From: Enterocloster clostridioformis
Lineage (GTDB): Bacteria > Bacillota > Clostridia > Lachnospirales > Lachnospiraceae
DNA length: 64,000 nucleotides
Direction of reading: 5' to 3'
Assembly (NCBI RefSeq): GCF_020297485.1
Contig: NZ_JAIWZC010000001.1
Span: forward strand, 5,022,001-5,086,000
A program made the position numbers and the translations under genes. Positions 37,299-46,974 of this stretch are shown here, piece by piece. The notes beneath the pieces are model-generated. The model was given only the letters and a program-made list of their open reading frames with translations. It had not been told where the DNA came from and searched no databases. Positions within the stretch are counted from its first letter, which is position 1; every line of letters begins with the position of its first letter.

Positions 37299-37324
37299 GG
37301 GGGGGGGGGGGGGGGGGGGGGGGG
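37299..37324 (+). repeat. poly-G tract (26 G) in the acyltransferase gene
   Basis: Uninterrupted run of 26 G inside a membrane-protein gene, codons SKAI before it and, one frame away, QSVPYVSRSKKAIVG after it. In this reading the gene is off. Such long runs change length by polymerase slippage. The exact count from sequencing is uncertain. Confidence 0.93.
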
Positions 37325-37761
37325 CAGAGCGTACCGTATGTTTCGCGGAGTAAGAAGGCAATTGTAGGAGTAGCAGCTATATTAATTGGCTGTATCTTAA
37401 GTTTCTTTAATGATGGAATAGGTGTAAGAACAGATACCTATGGAATGCTCCCGCTTTATATATTTATTGCATTATTGATGAGCGTGGGAGTGATAGGTGT
37501 TTCGGTAGCAATTGAACAAAATAAGTGTTTAGAATACATAGGAAGACATAGCTTCTTTATAATGCTTTTTCACCGTTTTGTTCTGATGTTTTTCTCTGAG
37601 GTCTTTCCATTAACAAGAAAAATACTGTCGGATACTAATAATGTAAAAGGGACCTTGGTAGCTGTTTGTATATCACTAACGAGCGTTATAATCTGTCTTG
37701 TGGGTGAGCATATATTATGTTGGAGCTACAATAAATCAAAAAGGATATTAAGGAAAAAAGC

Positions 37762-38886
37762 ATGAAAAAAGTAGGAATATTGACTTTTCATTCTGGATTG
37801 AATTATGGAGCTTCACTTCAGGCATACGCACTGAAGTGTGTATTGAACATTAAAGATTTGGAAACGTCAGTAATTGATTTTAGAAAAGAAAAATCATATG
37901 GAGACAATTTTTGGAAGAATTTTTTTTCCTGTGCTAGACTGGCAAGATGTATCTATGAAATACCTTATAGCAAACAAATTGGACAGAAAAAAAAACAATT
38001 TGAAAAGTTTGTCAGCGAAAAATTGACGGAAAATAAGACATGTTTAGTTAAAGAAGATACGATTGAAAATGCAACGCAGTCGTATCAGGCTTTGATATTT
38101 GGAAGTGATCAGATTTGGAATCTTGATCCAAGAATATACGATAGAAGTAAAGTCTTTTTTGCGGATTTTAATTATTCAGGAAAAAAATACGCTTATTCGG
38201 CATCGTTTGGGGAAGATATTTCTTTTGCAAAGGAACATAAAGAGTATATTATTAAGCAATTGACAGACTTCAGAAGCATTTCTGTTCGCGAGAAGAGCGG
38301 GCAAGAGTTTTTGATGGCAAATGGTATAAATGCAGTACACACGGTAGATCCGACACTGTTGTTAAAAAAAGAAGAATGGGAAAAATTGATAAAAGATACA
38401 GCGACAATAAAAGGAAAATACATTTTATATTATTCCGTGAACTGTAGACGCTATTCTTGGGAAATTGCAAAAAAGCTTTCGGAGTTAACTCATATGCCGG
38501 TGATAAATCTGGTGGAGCACCCCAAAGTTTTTATGGCTGGTTTTAAGAACTGCTATGATAAAGGGCCATTGGAATTCTTAAACATAATAAAAAATGCAGA
38601 GTATGTCGTAACCAATTCTTTTCATGGAGTTGCTTTTTCAATTAACTTTAAGAAAAAATTTGCGCCCGTATTTCAAATGATAGATGGGAAAATACAGCTT
38701 GAAGAGAGAAAGTATGATTTGCTAAAGAGGGTAGGACTTGAAAGTCTGATTATCACAGATATGAATGAAGAAGTTCTAAAAAAAATCAGCACAATCGATT
38801 ATTCGGCTGTTGAGAAAAAACTAGATATGATTCGGAAAGAGTCGTTAAGCTATATCGATGGCGTAGTGAATGATTTAAATAATTGA
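37762..38886 (+). CDS. polysaccharide pyruvyl transferase family protein
   Basis: A 374-residue PF04230-type protein (CsaB/WcaK superfamily). Typical opening VGILTFHSGLNYGASLQAYAL, then ALIFGSDQIWN, YSASFGED, SVREKSGQEFL, VDPTLLL, and late NSFHGVAFSINF. Some members add a pyruvate ketal to a glycan sugar using PEP; others are poorly characterised. Proteins of this family often occur with FrhB-type genes in capsule loci, and two such genes are at 50.8-53.0 kb here. Its start overlaps the acyltransferase stop (ATGA). Confidence 0.88.
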   Translation: MKKVGILTFHSGLNYGASLQAYALKCVLNIKDLETSVIDFRKEKSYGDNFWKNFFSCARLARCIYEIPYSKQIGQKKKQFEKFVSEKLTENKTCLVKEDTIENATQSYQALIFGSDQIWNLDPRIYDRSKVFFADFNYSGKKYAYSASFGEDISFAKEHKEYIIKQLTDFRSISVREKSGQEFLMANGINAVHTVDPTLLLKKEEWEKLIKDTATIKGKYILYYSVNCRRYSWEIAKKLSELTHMPVINLVEHPKVFMAGFKNCYDKGPLEFLNIIKNAEYVVTNSFHGVAFSINFKKKFAPVFQMIDGKIQLEERKYDLLKRVGLESLIITDMNEEVLKKISTIDYSAVEKKLDMIRKESLSYIDGVVNDLNN

Positions 38887-38897
38887 GGTATTGGAAC

Positions 38898-39770
38898 ATG
38901 CTAAAAGAAAAGATTAAAAGTAATAAGAGTGCATATCGAATAGCACGCTTTGCAAAATATGGATTGGTTAGGCCAGTTCATTTGAAAATATATACTGCTG
39001 AAAGAAAATTTGCAAGAAAGGTTTTGCCAAAGACAGATAAAGACTTAGCATTAGAAAAAATGCATAACAGATATAAAGGCAAGACGGCATTTATTATCGG
39101 CAATGGTCCGAGTCTAAAGGCATCTGATCTTGAAATGATAAAGAAAAGTGGTGGTTATTGTTTTGCCACGAATAGAATTTTTTTGATTTTTGATCAGACT
39201 GATTGGCGACCTGATTTCTATGTTGCAGTCGATGGTGCAATTGTGGGCGATAAAACAAACACGATTGAAAGGATATTCAAGGAGAATATCAAGTATTATT
39301 TCTTTGCACCAGATGTGTTTGATCATCTACCTATAGATTTAAAGAAAAAGGATAATGTTATTCGCTTTCACAAGAAAAGAAATAACGTGATAAGAAGTGT
39401 TGATGAGTTTTCACCTGATCCATTGGAGTATTTAGTTGATGGGTATACAGCAACATATCCTTCGATCCAATTGGCTTATTATTTGGGTTTTGAAAGAATT
39501 GTCTTTTTAGGGGTCGATTGTAATTATTCCAATGTTATTAATTCTGATGGAAGTATTTCAAAGACGAGTGAAAAGCAACAGTATTTTTCTAAGGACTATG
39601 ATAGCGCGACAACTAATGCGGGAAATGTAGTTGGAATGATAGAAGCATACGGGTGTGCAAGAAGATTCTTAGAATCGCATGGTGTTAAATGTATAAACGC
39701 TACGAGAGGCGGAGAACTTAAGGCCTTTGAAAGAATGAGCTTGGAAGATGTTTGTTTAGAGGTGAAATGA
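38898..39770 (+). CDS. DUF115/MptE-like capsule protein
   Basis: About 290 residues. The core is TAFIIGNGPSLKASDLEMIKK, with CFATNRIFLIF, PDFYVAVDGAIV and LGFERIVFLGVDCNYSN. This is the signature of the DUF115 (6-hydroxymethylpterin pyrophosphokinase MptE-like) superfamily, related to family 42-type sialyltransferase folds. In capsule clusters these proteins may be glycosyltransferases; the reaction here is unknown. Its 3' end touches the next gene. ATG chosen over an upstream TTG. Confidence 0.82.
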   Translation: MLKEKIKSNKSAYRIARFAKYGLVRPVHLKIYTAERKFARKVLPKTDKDLALEKMHNRYKGKTAFIIGNGPSLKASDLEMIKKSGGYCFATNRIFLIFDQTDWRPDFYVAVDGAIVGDKTNTIERIFKENIKYYFFAPDVFDHLPIDLKKKDNVIRFHKKRNNVIRSVDEFSPDPLEYLVDGYTATYPSIQLAYYLGFERIVFLGVDCNYSNVINSDGSISKTSEKQQYFSKDYDSATTNAGNVVGMIEAYGCARRFLESHGVKCINATRGGELKAFERMSLEDVCLEVK

Positions 39771-40861
39771 TGGCTAAAAGAAAAGTTGCAATTTGCGCAT
39801 ACAGAATGAATAAAGGTGCAACAGGCGGTGCTGGAGGAGTGCTTTTCATGCTTCAAGATGCTCTTGGAAAGCAGTTTGAGGATGTTGAATTTCAATATAT
39901 CTTTAAAGAGAATGAAGGCAAGACAGCACTAGCTCAATATTTCAGAACCCTTATGGATTGTAATCCAGATATGTATATCTGCCATGATGTTGTAAGTGCT
40001 TTTTTACTGTCTATGGTCAGGAAAAAGTACATATTGATATACCATCAGCAGGGACCTTTGATTCAAGAACGAATCAATTTAGGCGTAAAAATCGGAAAAA
40101 CTAAGCAAATTAAAACTAATTTTTACGAGGGAAGGGCATTAAAGAGCGCAGAATCTGTTCATTTTCCGAGCAATGGTGCTAAGAAAATGTATTTCAATAG
40201 TGAATTCAGAAGTGCAGATGAAAATCAAGTTAGAATTGGAGAACCAATGTACAATACGATATATGTTGATTCGGACTTGAATGACTCGATAGACTCGTAT
40301 GGTTTGGAAAGAGACAATAGCTACACGACATTCTATTCTGTTGGAACACTTACAGAGGCAAAGGGACAGGACAGAGCAGTTATTTTTCTGGATAAATACT
40401 GCGAAAACAGTAGCAGGAAAGTTAGATATATTTTGATTGGACAAGGGGTCTTAAAAGATGCTTTGCTGAATGAACTGGAAGTACTAAAGAAAAAGCATGA
40501 TAATTTTTCTTACGTGTATGTTCCGAGATTAGAGCATAAAGATATTTTATCTGTGGGAATGATTTCAGATGTGTATTTGATGCTTCATCGAATTTCAATT
40601 TTTGATTTGTCGACGTTGGAGGCAATGTATACTAATAATGCGGTTGTTTTAAGTGATATTGGAGGAAACCTAGACTTTAATAAGAATGAAAATATAGTTT
40701 TTTGCAATTGCACGGACTATCAAAGCGCAGCAAAGAATCTTGACTCTATTGGAATAGAAAATTTGAAACGAAAAAATAAGGAGTGCTTTGAGAAGTATTT
40801 CTCGCGTGCTGCATTTAAGGAAAGGTACTATGAATTGGCCCTAAATGGAGGCACTAAATGA
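39770..40861 (+). CDS. glycosyltransferase, GT4-like
   Basis: About 363 residues of GT-B type. Start AKRKVAICAYRMNKGATGGAGGVLFML is the glycine-rich acceptor-side loop; FYSVGTLTEAKGQDRAV and DVYLMLHRISIFDLSTLEAMY are the donor side, where the final Glu occupies the GT4 position but the first Glu is replaced by Ser/Ile. The substrate cannot be read. AGAGGTG precedes the start; two adjacent ATGs are possible. Overlaps the polymerase gene by 4 bp. Confidence 0.82.
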   Translation: MAKRKVAICAYRMNKGATGGAGGVLFMLQDALGKQFEDVEFQYIFKENEGKTALAQYFRTLMDCNPDMYICHDVVSAFLLSMVRKKYILIYHQQGPLIQERINLGVKIGKTKQIKTNFYEGRALKSAESVHFPSNGAKKMYFNSEFRSADENQVRIGEPMYNTIYVDSDLNDSIDSYGLERDNSYTTFYSVGTLTEAKGQDRAVIFLDKYCENSSRKVRYILIGQGVLKDALLNELEVLKKKHDNFSYVYVPRLEHKDILSVGMISDVYLMLHRISIFDLSTLEAMYTNNAVVLSDIGGNLDFNKNENIVFCNCTDYQSAAKNLDSIGIENLKRKNKECFEKYFSRAAFKERYYELALNGGTK

Positions 40862-42051
40862 TTTCCATAAGCAGACTATGTGAAAAAAAATGGTTCATTA
40901 TATTGGGAATAATATGTGCAGTACGACCCGAATATTATGCGAACCAATTACCAATAGTGGATAGCATACTAAGTAATGTATCCTACATGTTTTTTCCGTT
41001 TCTGATTTTTTTATATTATTATGGGGCCGGAAAAGGAAAAATAAAGACATCGCCTGTTGTTAATTTGGTGCTGATTTTGCATTTGTCGTATTTGTTTTCA
41101 ACTGCGTTGAATCATGGAAATTTTTATACCATACAGCGAACAACAGTATATGTCGTAGGTTTTTGCGTATTTACGGATTTAGTATGTAGACATAACCCAC
41201 GAGGCTTTATTGAAGCGTATTATTGGATAATGTTGATCTATGTCACAATTAACTTTATTACGATTATTAAATATCCAGATGGAATTTGGTATTCTGCTTC
41301 ATTGACAGGCAATCTGAAATATTTGACACATTGGTTCTTTAGTACAGAAAATAATTTTATTGTTTATATTTTGCCAGCTTTATGTATTACGGTAATGCGT
41401 TGCTATATAGTTAATAAGGTATCACTATTATCAATTTGGATGTTTATTGCATCGGCATTATCTATTCTCATTACGTTTTCAGGAACCTGTGTTGTTGGTC
41501 TTTCTGTTTTTGCTATTTATATGGTATTAATGTATAAAAACAAGTTGTTGGAATGGATTCATTTTCCGCAATATATGCTTGCCAGTTTAGGAACATTCTT
41601 ATTCATTGTTATTTTCAGATTGCAAGAGTTTTTTGCATTCATTATAGAAAATTTGCTTGGAAAAAGTTTAACTCTAACGGGACGTACAGGTGCATGGGAC
41701 TGGGCTATGTATTGGATAAGAGTCAAACCTATTTTCGGAAGTGGCTATGAAACGAATGAAGTTATCACTTCAAAGTTGCATGACACAGCGGCAACGCATT
41801 GTCATAATATGTTTTTGGATATAACATATCGTGGCGGATTTGTTGCATTGATAATATTTATTTTGATTCTCTATTTTTGTGGCAAAGCAGAAAAACATTA
41901 CAAGTATAATTCACTGACTAGGATTTTAACATTTTCGATATTTGTATTCACCGGTATTCTATTTTTGACGGAAGCATACTTTAATCAAAGAACATTTTTT
42001 ATGCTTTTGACAATGCTATATCAGATTAGTTATATAGTGAAATGTTACTGA
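40858..42051 (+). CDS. wzy: O-antigen polymerase/ligase-like protein (Wzy)
   Basis: A 397-residue membrane protein with about 10-12 hydrophobic segments. A large extracytoplasmic loop holds LTGRTGAWDWAMYWIRVKPIFGSGY and THCHNMFLDITYRGG. This Arg/His pattern is that of the Wzy_C/WaaL family. In this context it is most likely the polymerase that joins lipid-linked repeat units outside the membrane, working with the flippase at 45.3 kb and the chain-length protein CpsC. Immediately downstream lies a transposon, which now separates it from the flippase. Confidence 0.85.
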   Translation: MISISRLCEKKWFIILGIICAVRPEYYANQLPIVDSILSNVSYMFFPFLIFLYYYGAGKGKIKTSPVVNLVLILHLSYLFSTALNHGNFYTIQRTTVYVVGFCVFTDLVCRHNPRGFIEAYYWIMLIYVTINFITIIKYPDGIWYSASLTGNLKYLTHWFFSTENNFIVYILPALCITVMRCYIVNKVSLLSIWMFIASALSILITFSGTCVVGLSVFAIYMVLMYKNKLLEWIHFPQYMLASLGTFLFIVIFRLQEFFAFIIENLLGKSLTLTGRTGAWDWAMYWIRVKPIFGSGYETNEVITSKLHDTAATHCHNMFLDITYRGGFVALIIFILILYFCGKAEKHYKYNSLTRILTFSIFVFTGILFLTEAYFNQRTFFMLLTMLYQISYIVKCY

Positions 42052-42196
42052 CCTCCTGATATGACGCTGACCAGATTTGTTCATTTTTCAGCAGGCTGCT
42101 CTAACTCATGTCAGTCATTGCGGTGGCTTCTGGGTGGATTTCTCCACCCTTAAAACCATCGTTTTGATAGAGAGTGCTCCTGCATAGGCTTTTCAG

Positions 42197-42442
42197 TCAA
42201 ATGGAAGCACGCCCTCGATCTTTGACAACTTCATACTGCTTTGCATGCGGCGATTTGAACCTGCGCAGTTTACTGCTGACGTTATCCATATGCTCCTGAA
42301 GATCTTCAAGCTGTCCGCTGATGTCATCCATGGCGATCCTGATATCCCCATGGAGCAGTTCTATGGAATTGAGGGCTACCTCCAGTTCGTCCCGGATGTC
42401 CATGTATTCCTCCAGCAGATCCAATACGCCGGACTGGCGCAT
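42197..42442 (-). CDS. small coiled-coil protein of the transposon
   Basis: 81 residues, rich in Leu, Glu and Asp with a heptad pattern (LLEEYMDIRDELEVALNSIELL ... QLEDLQEHMDNVSSKLRRF, in two parts). Last gene of the element, after the ATPase. The frame is open upstream of the ATG to the ATPase stop, so its true start could be upstream. Function unknown; may assist transposition. Confidence 0.55.
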   Translation of the reverse strand: MRQSGVLDLLEEYMDIRDELEVALNSIELLHGDIRIAMDDISGQLEDLQEHMDNVSSKLRRFKSPHAKQYEVVKDRGRASI

Positions 42443-42487
42443 GCGGTCAGCAAAGGTCTCTGCCGGGCGATGTTTTTTTCTGAACCA

Positions 42488-43300
42488 TCAGGCCTCACCT
42501 CCCAGCATCTCATGTTCGAGGACAAACCTTACCTGATGTTCGTCCGTAAGACGCTTTCCCTGCTGGCTGGCGTACATCAGGCAGCCGTCACAGATCCGGT
42601 TGATGCGCTTTAGGATCCCCGTGGACTCGCGGAAGCTCTCGTCCATGGCCTTATCGGTAAAGATATCCTGCCTGCCTCCGGCATACGCAAGGTGGGAACG
42701 GATATATCTTTCCGTCTGCGCACGGTCAAGATGGGGCAGGATGCAGCTTAAATCAATCCGCTGCCTGACGGCCGCATACCGCTGGAGCCGGAGTTTATCC
42801 CACAGCTCCGTCTGCCCGACGAGCGCGAGTGCCATAGGGCTCATAGAATCGAATTTATAATTCAGCAGGAAGCGGAATTCCTCAATGGTCTCTTTTTCCA
42901 GAAGGTGTGCTTCATCCAGGATGCAGACGACTTTCCTGCCCTGCACGCCGCGGATGATCTCCACCTCCTTCTGAAGCTGCCTCTTGGCATCGCCGCGGTA
43001 GAACTTTGATTCCACGCCCAGCTGGTCGAGCATGCCTTTGCAGAACCATCTTGGGGTCAGTTTGGAGTCCGACAGGTAGAGGAAGATATATTCCTCTTTG
43101 GGGAGCGTCTCCACAAAACGGCGCACCAGCGTTGACTTGCCGCACCCGGCATCCGCCGTCACCACGGCGAACAGCTGGCGGTCCGCCGCATAAGACAGGC
43201 GCCCAAGGGTGTCCGCCATCGCCGGTGACTCATACAGCATCCCCGACGGGATATCGCGCACGAAAGGGAGACGCTGCAATTCGTAAAAAGCTTTATACAT
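42488..43300 (-). CDS. AAA ATPase of transposon (TniB/ExeA-like)
   Basis: About 270 residues. Walker A TADAGCGKSTLVRRF, Walker B VVCILDEAHLL, sensor-type ALVGQTELWDKL, and arginine-rich C-terminal lid region. The start MYKAFYELQRLPF overlaps the last codons of the transposase frame (ATGTATAA), the usual coupling in this type. Such ATPases choose target DNA and activate the partner transposase. It looks intact. Confidence 0.85.
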   Translation of the reverse strand: MYKAFYELQRLPFVRDIPSGMLYESPAMADTLGRLSYAADRQLFAVVTADAGCGKSTLVRRFVETLPKEEYIFLYLSDSKLTPRWFCKGMLDQLGVESKFYRGDAKRQLQKEVEIIRGVQGRKVVCILDEAHLLEKETIEEFRFLLNYKFDSMSPMALALVGQTELWDKLRLQRYAAVRQRIDLSCILPHLDRAQTERYIRSHLAYAGGRQDIFTDKAMDESFRESTGILKRINRICDGCLMYASQQGKRLTDEHQVRFVLEHEMLGGEA

Positions 43301-44625
43301 TGCTGCCACCATCCTTCCTGTACTGTCCGAAAGAGATGGCATCTGCCATGTGCTTTTTGGATGCTGCGCTCTTCTTTTTCAGCGCCTCCAGCATACGGGA
43401 ATTATCCGGCTCCGTTTCCTGCATGGAAATCGGCAGGGGGTCTTTTTTATCACAAAACGGCCTCATTTCGAGCGGCTTTGCGGTAAACGCTTCAATCCGA
43501 TAAGGGACGGTTTTGTCTCATATTTGCGGCCCTGAAAGCTGATACAGCCGCCCTTGTCAACAAGGCGTTCTTCATGGTGGAGGAACGCTTCCGCCACTAC
43601 GGATGTATCCAGGAACTTTAAAGGCCGGCAGTCCCGGTTCCACTCCTGGAGAGGGGTGATCCCTTCCGGTGGGACGGGCATGCCAAGGCTCTCATAATAC
43701 TCCCGGATGCCCTCGTGCGGCTGCTTATGGCAGTATTCCTCCAGGTAGTTTTTCCAGTGGCGGTTAAGCTCTTCCAGTGTTTTGACCTTATGGATCCGGG
43801 CCTCCCTGAGAAAAGCATCGGCCACCTGATGGAATTTTTCTATTTTCCCCTTTGATTTTCCGCTGCGGACTTTTGCGTGCCGAACCGTAATCCCAAGTCT
43901 GGCAAGGGAGAATTTCAGCTGTTTTGCCACATACTGCGAACCGTTGTCAAAGTATACGGCATCACAAGCCCCGGCCTTCAAGAGGACGTTCCGGAAGGTA
44001 TCCTCCACGATGCTTTCCTCCTGGTTGTCATAAAACCGGGAATGGACCAGGTATCTGGAGTGGTCATCGATGGCGGAGGACAGATATGTCTGCACCATCG
44101 CCCCGTTTTTCCCTATGGGGAGCTTACACCCATACTTGACATCCTGTTGGGCTTGCAGAAACGTTTGGACGAGCTTTCGCGTGCGCTTGCGTATGTCTGC
44201 ATCTGTCTCGTGCCGAAACCGGCTTTATAAAGGTGACGCTGCAGGGTAGGGCGCTTGAGTACGCCCGGCTCCGCCCAGCCCTCCTGCTCCAGGATGAAGA
44301 TGAGCTGCTCCACGCTCCGCCTGGGTACTTCCTTCCTCAGTTGGATTGCCTGCTCCACAATCTTCCGGTAATTATCCGGCAGCCTCCCGGAGACAAGCGC
44401 CTGAGCCGGCACGACGGGTTTGAGACCCTCGAAGCCTTTTTCTTCATAGGCGGCAAGGTACCGGAAGATGGTACGCTCGGATAAGCCTGACTTTGAGGCT
44501 GCTTCTTCCCGCAGCTGGCTGCGTTTGGCGGGATCCAGGCTCTCATCAAGCAGTGGCGCGATCAAGGTGTAGCGTGAGAGCGCCTCGTTATCCCTCCAGT
44601 TTAAATCTTTTTTGATTGTCTGCAT
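43293..44625 (-). pseudogene. DDE (rve) transposase of the transposon, frameshifted
   Basis: N-terminal helix-turn-helix part intact: MQTIKKDLNWRDNEALSRY, SGLSERTIFRYLAAYEEKG, RPTLQRHLYKAGFG. Near 44125 the frame breaks. The stretch that should carry the first catalytic Asp (expected between KPNRM and VKYGC) is gone. The core resumes with the second Asp in VYFDNGSQYV and the Glu in GKIEKFHQ. Near 43500 the frame is lost again, and the last ~60 codons lie in another frame down to the ATPase overlap. Two or more small deletions inactivate it. Confidence 0.82.
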
Positions 44626-45167
44626 GGTATGCACCTCCTTTTTGGACAGCATACCGCAGAAAGCGCTGACAGCCAAAACAAAGTGGGTGCATATAAGATG
44701 TCCTCGGACGGATACCAGGAAACCGCCTGAGTTATAGACCATGCGCAGGACAGCGGGAAGCCACCTGTCACAGGATTTCCTAATTGTTTCCAAAATGGCC
44801 GCGCCGGCCAGTCCGGGATTCCTTAAGAGGCTCATAGCCTGCCGACAGTAACCTTCTGTCCGGGAAAAGTTTGCCATAAGCCAGTGGTGCCGCCGCCGTA
44901 TGGTTTCATCACAAGGATAATCCTCGTTCATGGTATCCTCCGGCAGCCCTCATTGTCACACCGTCTCCGCTCAATCATCAGCCACACTACCTGTCCGCCA
45001 TCCAGCTTCATGATTCGCGGTTTCCAGTCACGGTGGCTGACAGGGGACCGGCATATGGGGCATATACAATTTTCGTTACAATGGATAGTAATTACGCCAT
45101 CCCCCTTGTCAGATTCCGTGTACTCTGATACAATAATCATGGTTTTATCATGAGTCTCAGAGGACAC
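44626..45167 (-). pseudogene. zinc-ribbon protein of the transposon (DUF6431-like), frameshifted
   Basis: First 79 codons: CICPICRSPVSHRDWKPR and RRRCDNEGCRRI, a four-Cys zinc site. After that the homologous C-terminal half (DETIRRRHHWLMANF ... WLPAVLRMVYNSGGFLV, in parts) continues in a different frame, which runs on into the transposase. I recall this arrangement next to similar transposases in Lachnospiraceae; the DUF number is from memory. A frameshift splits it here. Confidence 0.6.
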
Positions 45168-45324
45168 AACTTAGCGGGAGGGTCTTCTGGGACTTTCTCT
45201 TTCTGTAGAATGTTCATTGACATTATACAGAGCAAGTCCCTGACATTCAAGCAGAGCAGTATGGATGACAAATCAGCTTAGCAACAACAGTGAAAAAATG
45301 TACAGAAACTGAGGTGTCGCAATT

Positions 45325-46752
45325 ATGAAGAAGAGCGTTATAAAAAACTATTTTTATAATTCGGGCTATCAGCTGCTTGCATTATTAGTTCCTCTAATTA
45401 CTACACCATATGTTTCCAGAGTTCTTGGTGCAGATAATATTGGAATATACGAATATATATACTCTATTGGGCAGTATTTTGTTCTGTTTGGATGTTTAGG
45501 ACTTAACTTGTATGGTCAGAGAGAGATAGCATATTGCGGAGATAATTATGAGAAGAGATCGACAGTATATTCTGAATTGTTGATTATTCGTGCAGTTACA
45601 ATGGGGTGTGCTATAGCACTGTATCTCATTACAGCGCAGTTTAGTCAGTATAAAATTTATTATTACTATTCGTTGTTTACACTGTTGGCCTCTTTAATTG
45701 ATATATCATGGTTATATCAAGGACTTGAAGATTTTAAAGTAACAGTACTAAGAAATGCAACAGTAAAAATTCTAGGTGTTATTGTTATATTAACCTGTGT
45801 TAAATCGAAAAATGATCTGTGGATTTATTTCTTGTCTCATAGCCTGACTTTATTAGTTGGCAATGCGACTATGTGGTTCCATAAGAGAAAATATGTTTCG
45901 TTTCACTGGGCAATTTCCCTCAATATTATAAAGCATGTAAAGGGAACGGTTTCACTATTTATTCCTCAAATTGCTGCATCGGTTTATACAGTGCTTGATA
46001 AAACAATGTTGGGCTATTTCGCAAGCACGACGCAGGTTGGTTATTATAGTCAGTCTGAGAAAATAGTCAAAGTAGCAATGACTATCGTTACCTCTATGGG
46101 AGTTGTTATGCTACCTAGGGTTTCGAGACTTTTTGCTGAGAAAAATGAAAAGGCAATAGAAGATAGCATATATAAATCGGCGAGATTTGTGTACTTTATA
46201 GCCAGTCCCATTGTTTTTGGGTTGATTGCAATTGTGAACATCTTTGTACCGTGGTTTTATGGCTTTGGATACGATGCGGTTAAAATTTTGATTCCAATTA
46301 TTTCGCCTATAATTATGATTATTGGATTGAGTAATGTTGTAGGAACACAATATTTGGTGCCGGCAAAGAAACAAAAAGAATACACAATTTCCATATGTTG
46401 CGGGTCAGCAGTTAATTTGGTTTTAAACGCGTTACTTATTGGTAGGTATCAGGCGATAGGTGTTTCTATAGCAACGGTGTGTTCCGAATGCACTGTCACA
46501 GGTATTCAGTTGTATTTTGTTAGAAAAGATTTTTCGATAAAAAAGATGTTTGCGCCAATTTGGCGATATCTTGTATCTGCTTCCGCTATGTTCGTCATAC
46601 TTAGGTTTGTTCAGACAGCATTACCGAATGGAGTAGTTGGTATTATGATTTCGTGCATCATGGGAGCAGTTATTTATGCGTTGATACTTTTGGCACTAAA
46701 GGATGCCTTTCTTATAGAACAGTTGAATGCAGTTTTTAAGAGGAGTAAATGA
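45325..46752 (+). CDS. wzx: lipid-linked oligosaccharide flippase (Wzx)
   Basis: A 475-residue polysaccharide-biosynthesis MATE-like protein with about 12-14 membrane segments: it opens NYFYNSGYQLLALLVPLITTPYVSRVLGADNIG, then QREIAYCGDNYEKRS and DKTMLGYFASTTQVGYYSQSEKI, all typical of Wzx. It flips completed repeat units across the membrane to the polymerase. Separated from wzy by the transposon at 42.1-45.3 kb; its own start region seems unharmed (GAGGTGTCGC before ATG). Confidence 0.92.
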   Translation: MKKSVIKNYFYNSGYQLLALLVPLITTPYVSRVLGADNIGIYEYIYSIGQYFVLFGCLGLNLYGQREIAYCGDNYEKRSTVYSELLIIRAVTMGCAIALYLITAQFSQYKIYYYYSLFTLLASLIDISWLYQGLEDFKVTVLRNATVKILGVIVILTCVKSKNDLWIYFLSHSLTLLVGNATMWFHKRKYVSFHWAISLNIIKHVKGTVSLFIPQIAASVYTVLDKTMLGYFASTTQVGYYSQSEKIVKVAMTIVTSMGVVMLPRVSRLFAEKNEKAIEDSIYKSARFVYFIASPIVFGLIAIVNIFVPWFYGFGYDAVKILIPIISPIIMIIGLSNVVGTQYLVPAKKQKEYTISICCGSAVNLVLNALLIGRYQAIGVSIATVCSECTVTGIQLYFVRKDFSIKKMFAPIWRYLVSASAMFVILRFVQTALPNGVVGIMISCIMGAVIYALILLALKDAFLIEQLNAVFKRSK

Positions 46753-46974
46753 TGTGTCAGAGTAAAATGTTTCTGAGGAAGTGATGAGAATTCAATTACT
46801 TTTCAGTTGTATTAAATATCAGAAATATATTTTAAAGGCTATAAGCCAAGGAGGAAATTATTATGTATAAGAAACCTTTCGTTATCGCTGAAGCTGGTTG
46901 CAACCACATGGGGCAGATGGAAATTGCCAAAGACCTCATTGAAACCGCAGCCCATTTTTGCAAGGCTGATGCAA

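Larger units (their letters stand above)
36550..37765 (+). pseudogene. acyltransferase-3 family sugar O-acyltransferase, broken by a MITE and off-frame at poly-G
   Basis: Membrane O-acyltransferase of the Acyltransferase_3 family: it opens YIDIAKGLGIICIVIGHAL with the conserved His, then FAFHVPLFFIVAGL. The chain breaks twice. At 36785 a 136-bp element adds a stop after PYYLV; removing the element and one CTAG gives PYYLVSILSIVIYLV in frame. At 37299 a run of 26 G leaves the downstream frame (KKAIVGVAAILIGC ... YIGRHSFFIMLFHRF) out by one; 27 or 24 G would join it. Restored length would be near 358 residues with about ten membrane segments. It would decorate the surface glycan with acetyl or similar groups. 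Confidence 0.88.
42078..45304 (-). mobile_element. decayed DDE transposase/ATPase transposon (TniA/TniB-like)
   Basis: Leftward gene order: zinc-ribbon protein, DDE transposase, AAA ATPase, small coiled-coil protein. The ends show weak similarity in inverted orientation (TGTTCATTTTTCA at the left, and TGTACATTTTTTCA on the complement at the right), which I take as terminal repeats; no target duplication is clear. The transposase and the zinc protein are frameshifted while the ATPase is intact, so the element should not move by itself. GC-rich, unlike the surrounding capsule genes, which marks it as a newcomer. Confidence 0.7.

Noticed and set aside
37299..37324. Poly-G run considered as sequencing artefact only
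   Set aside because: Three separate capsule genes carry such runs, each inside a reading frame, so the runs are real although the exact lengths may be miscounted.
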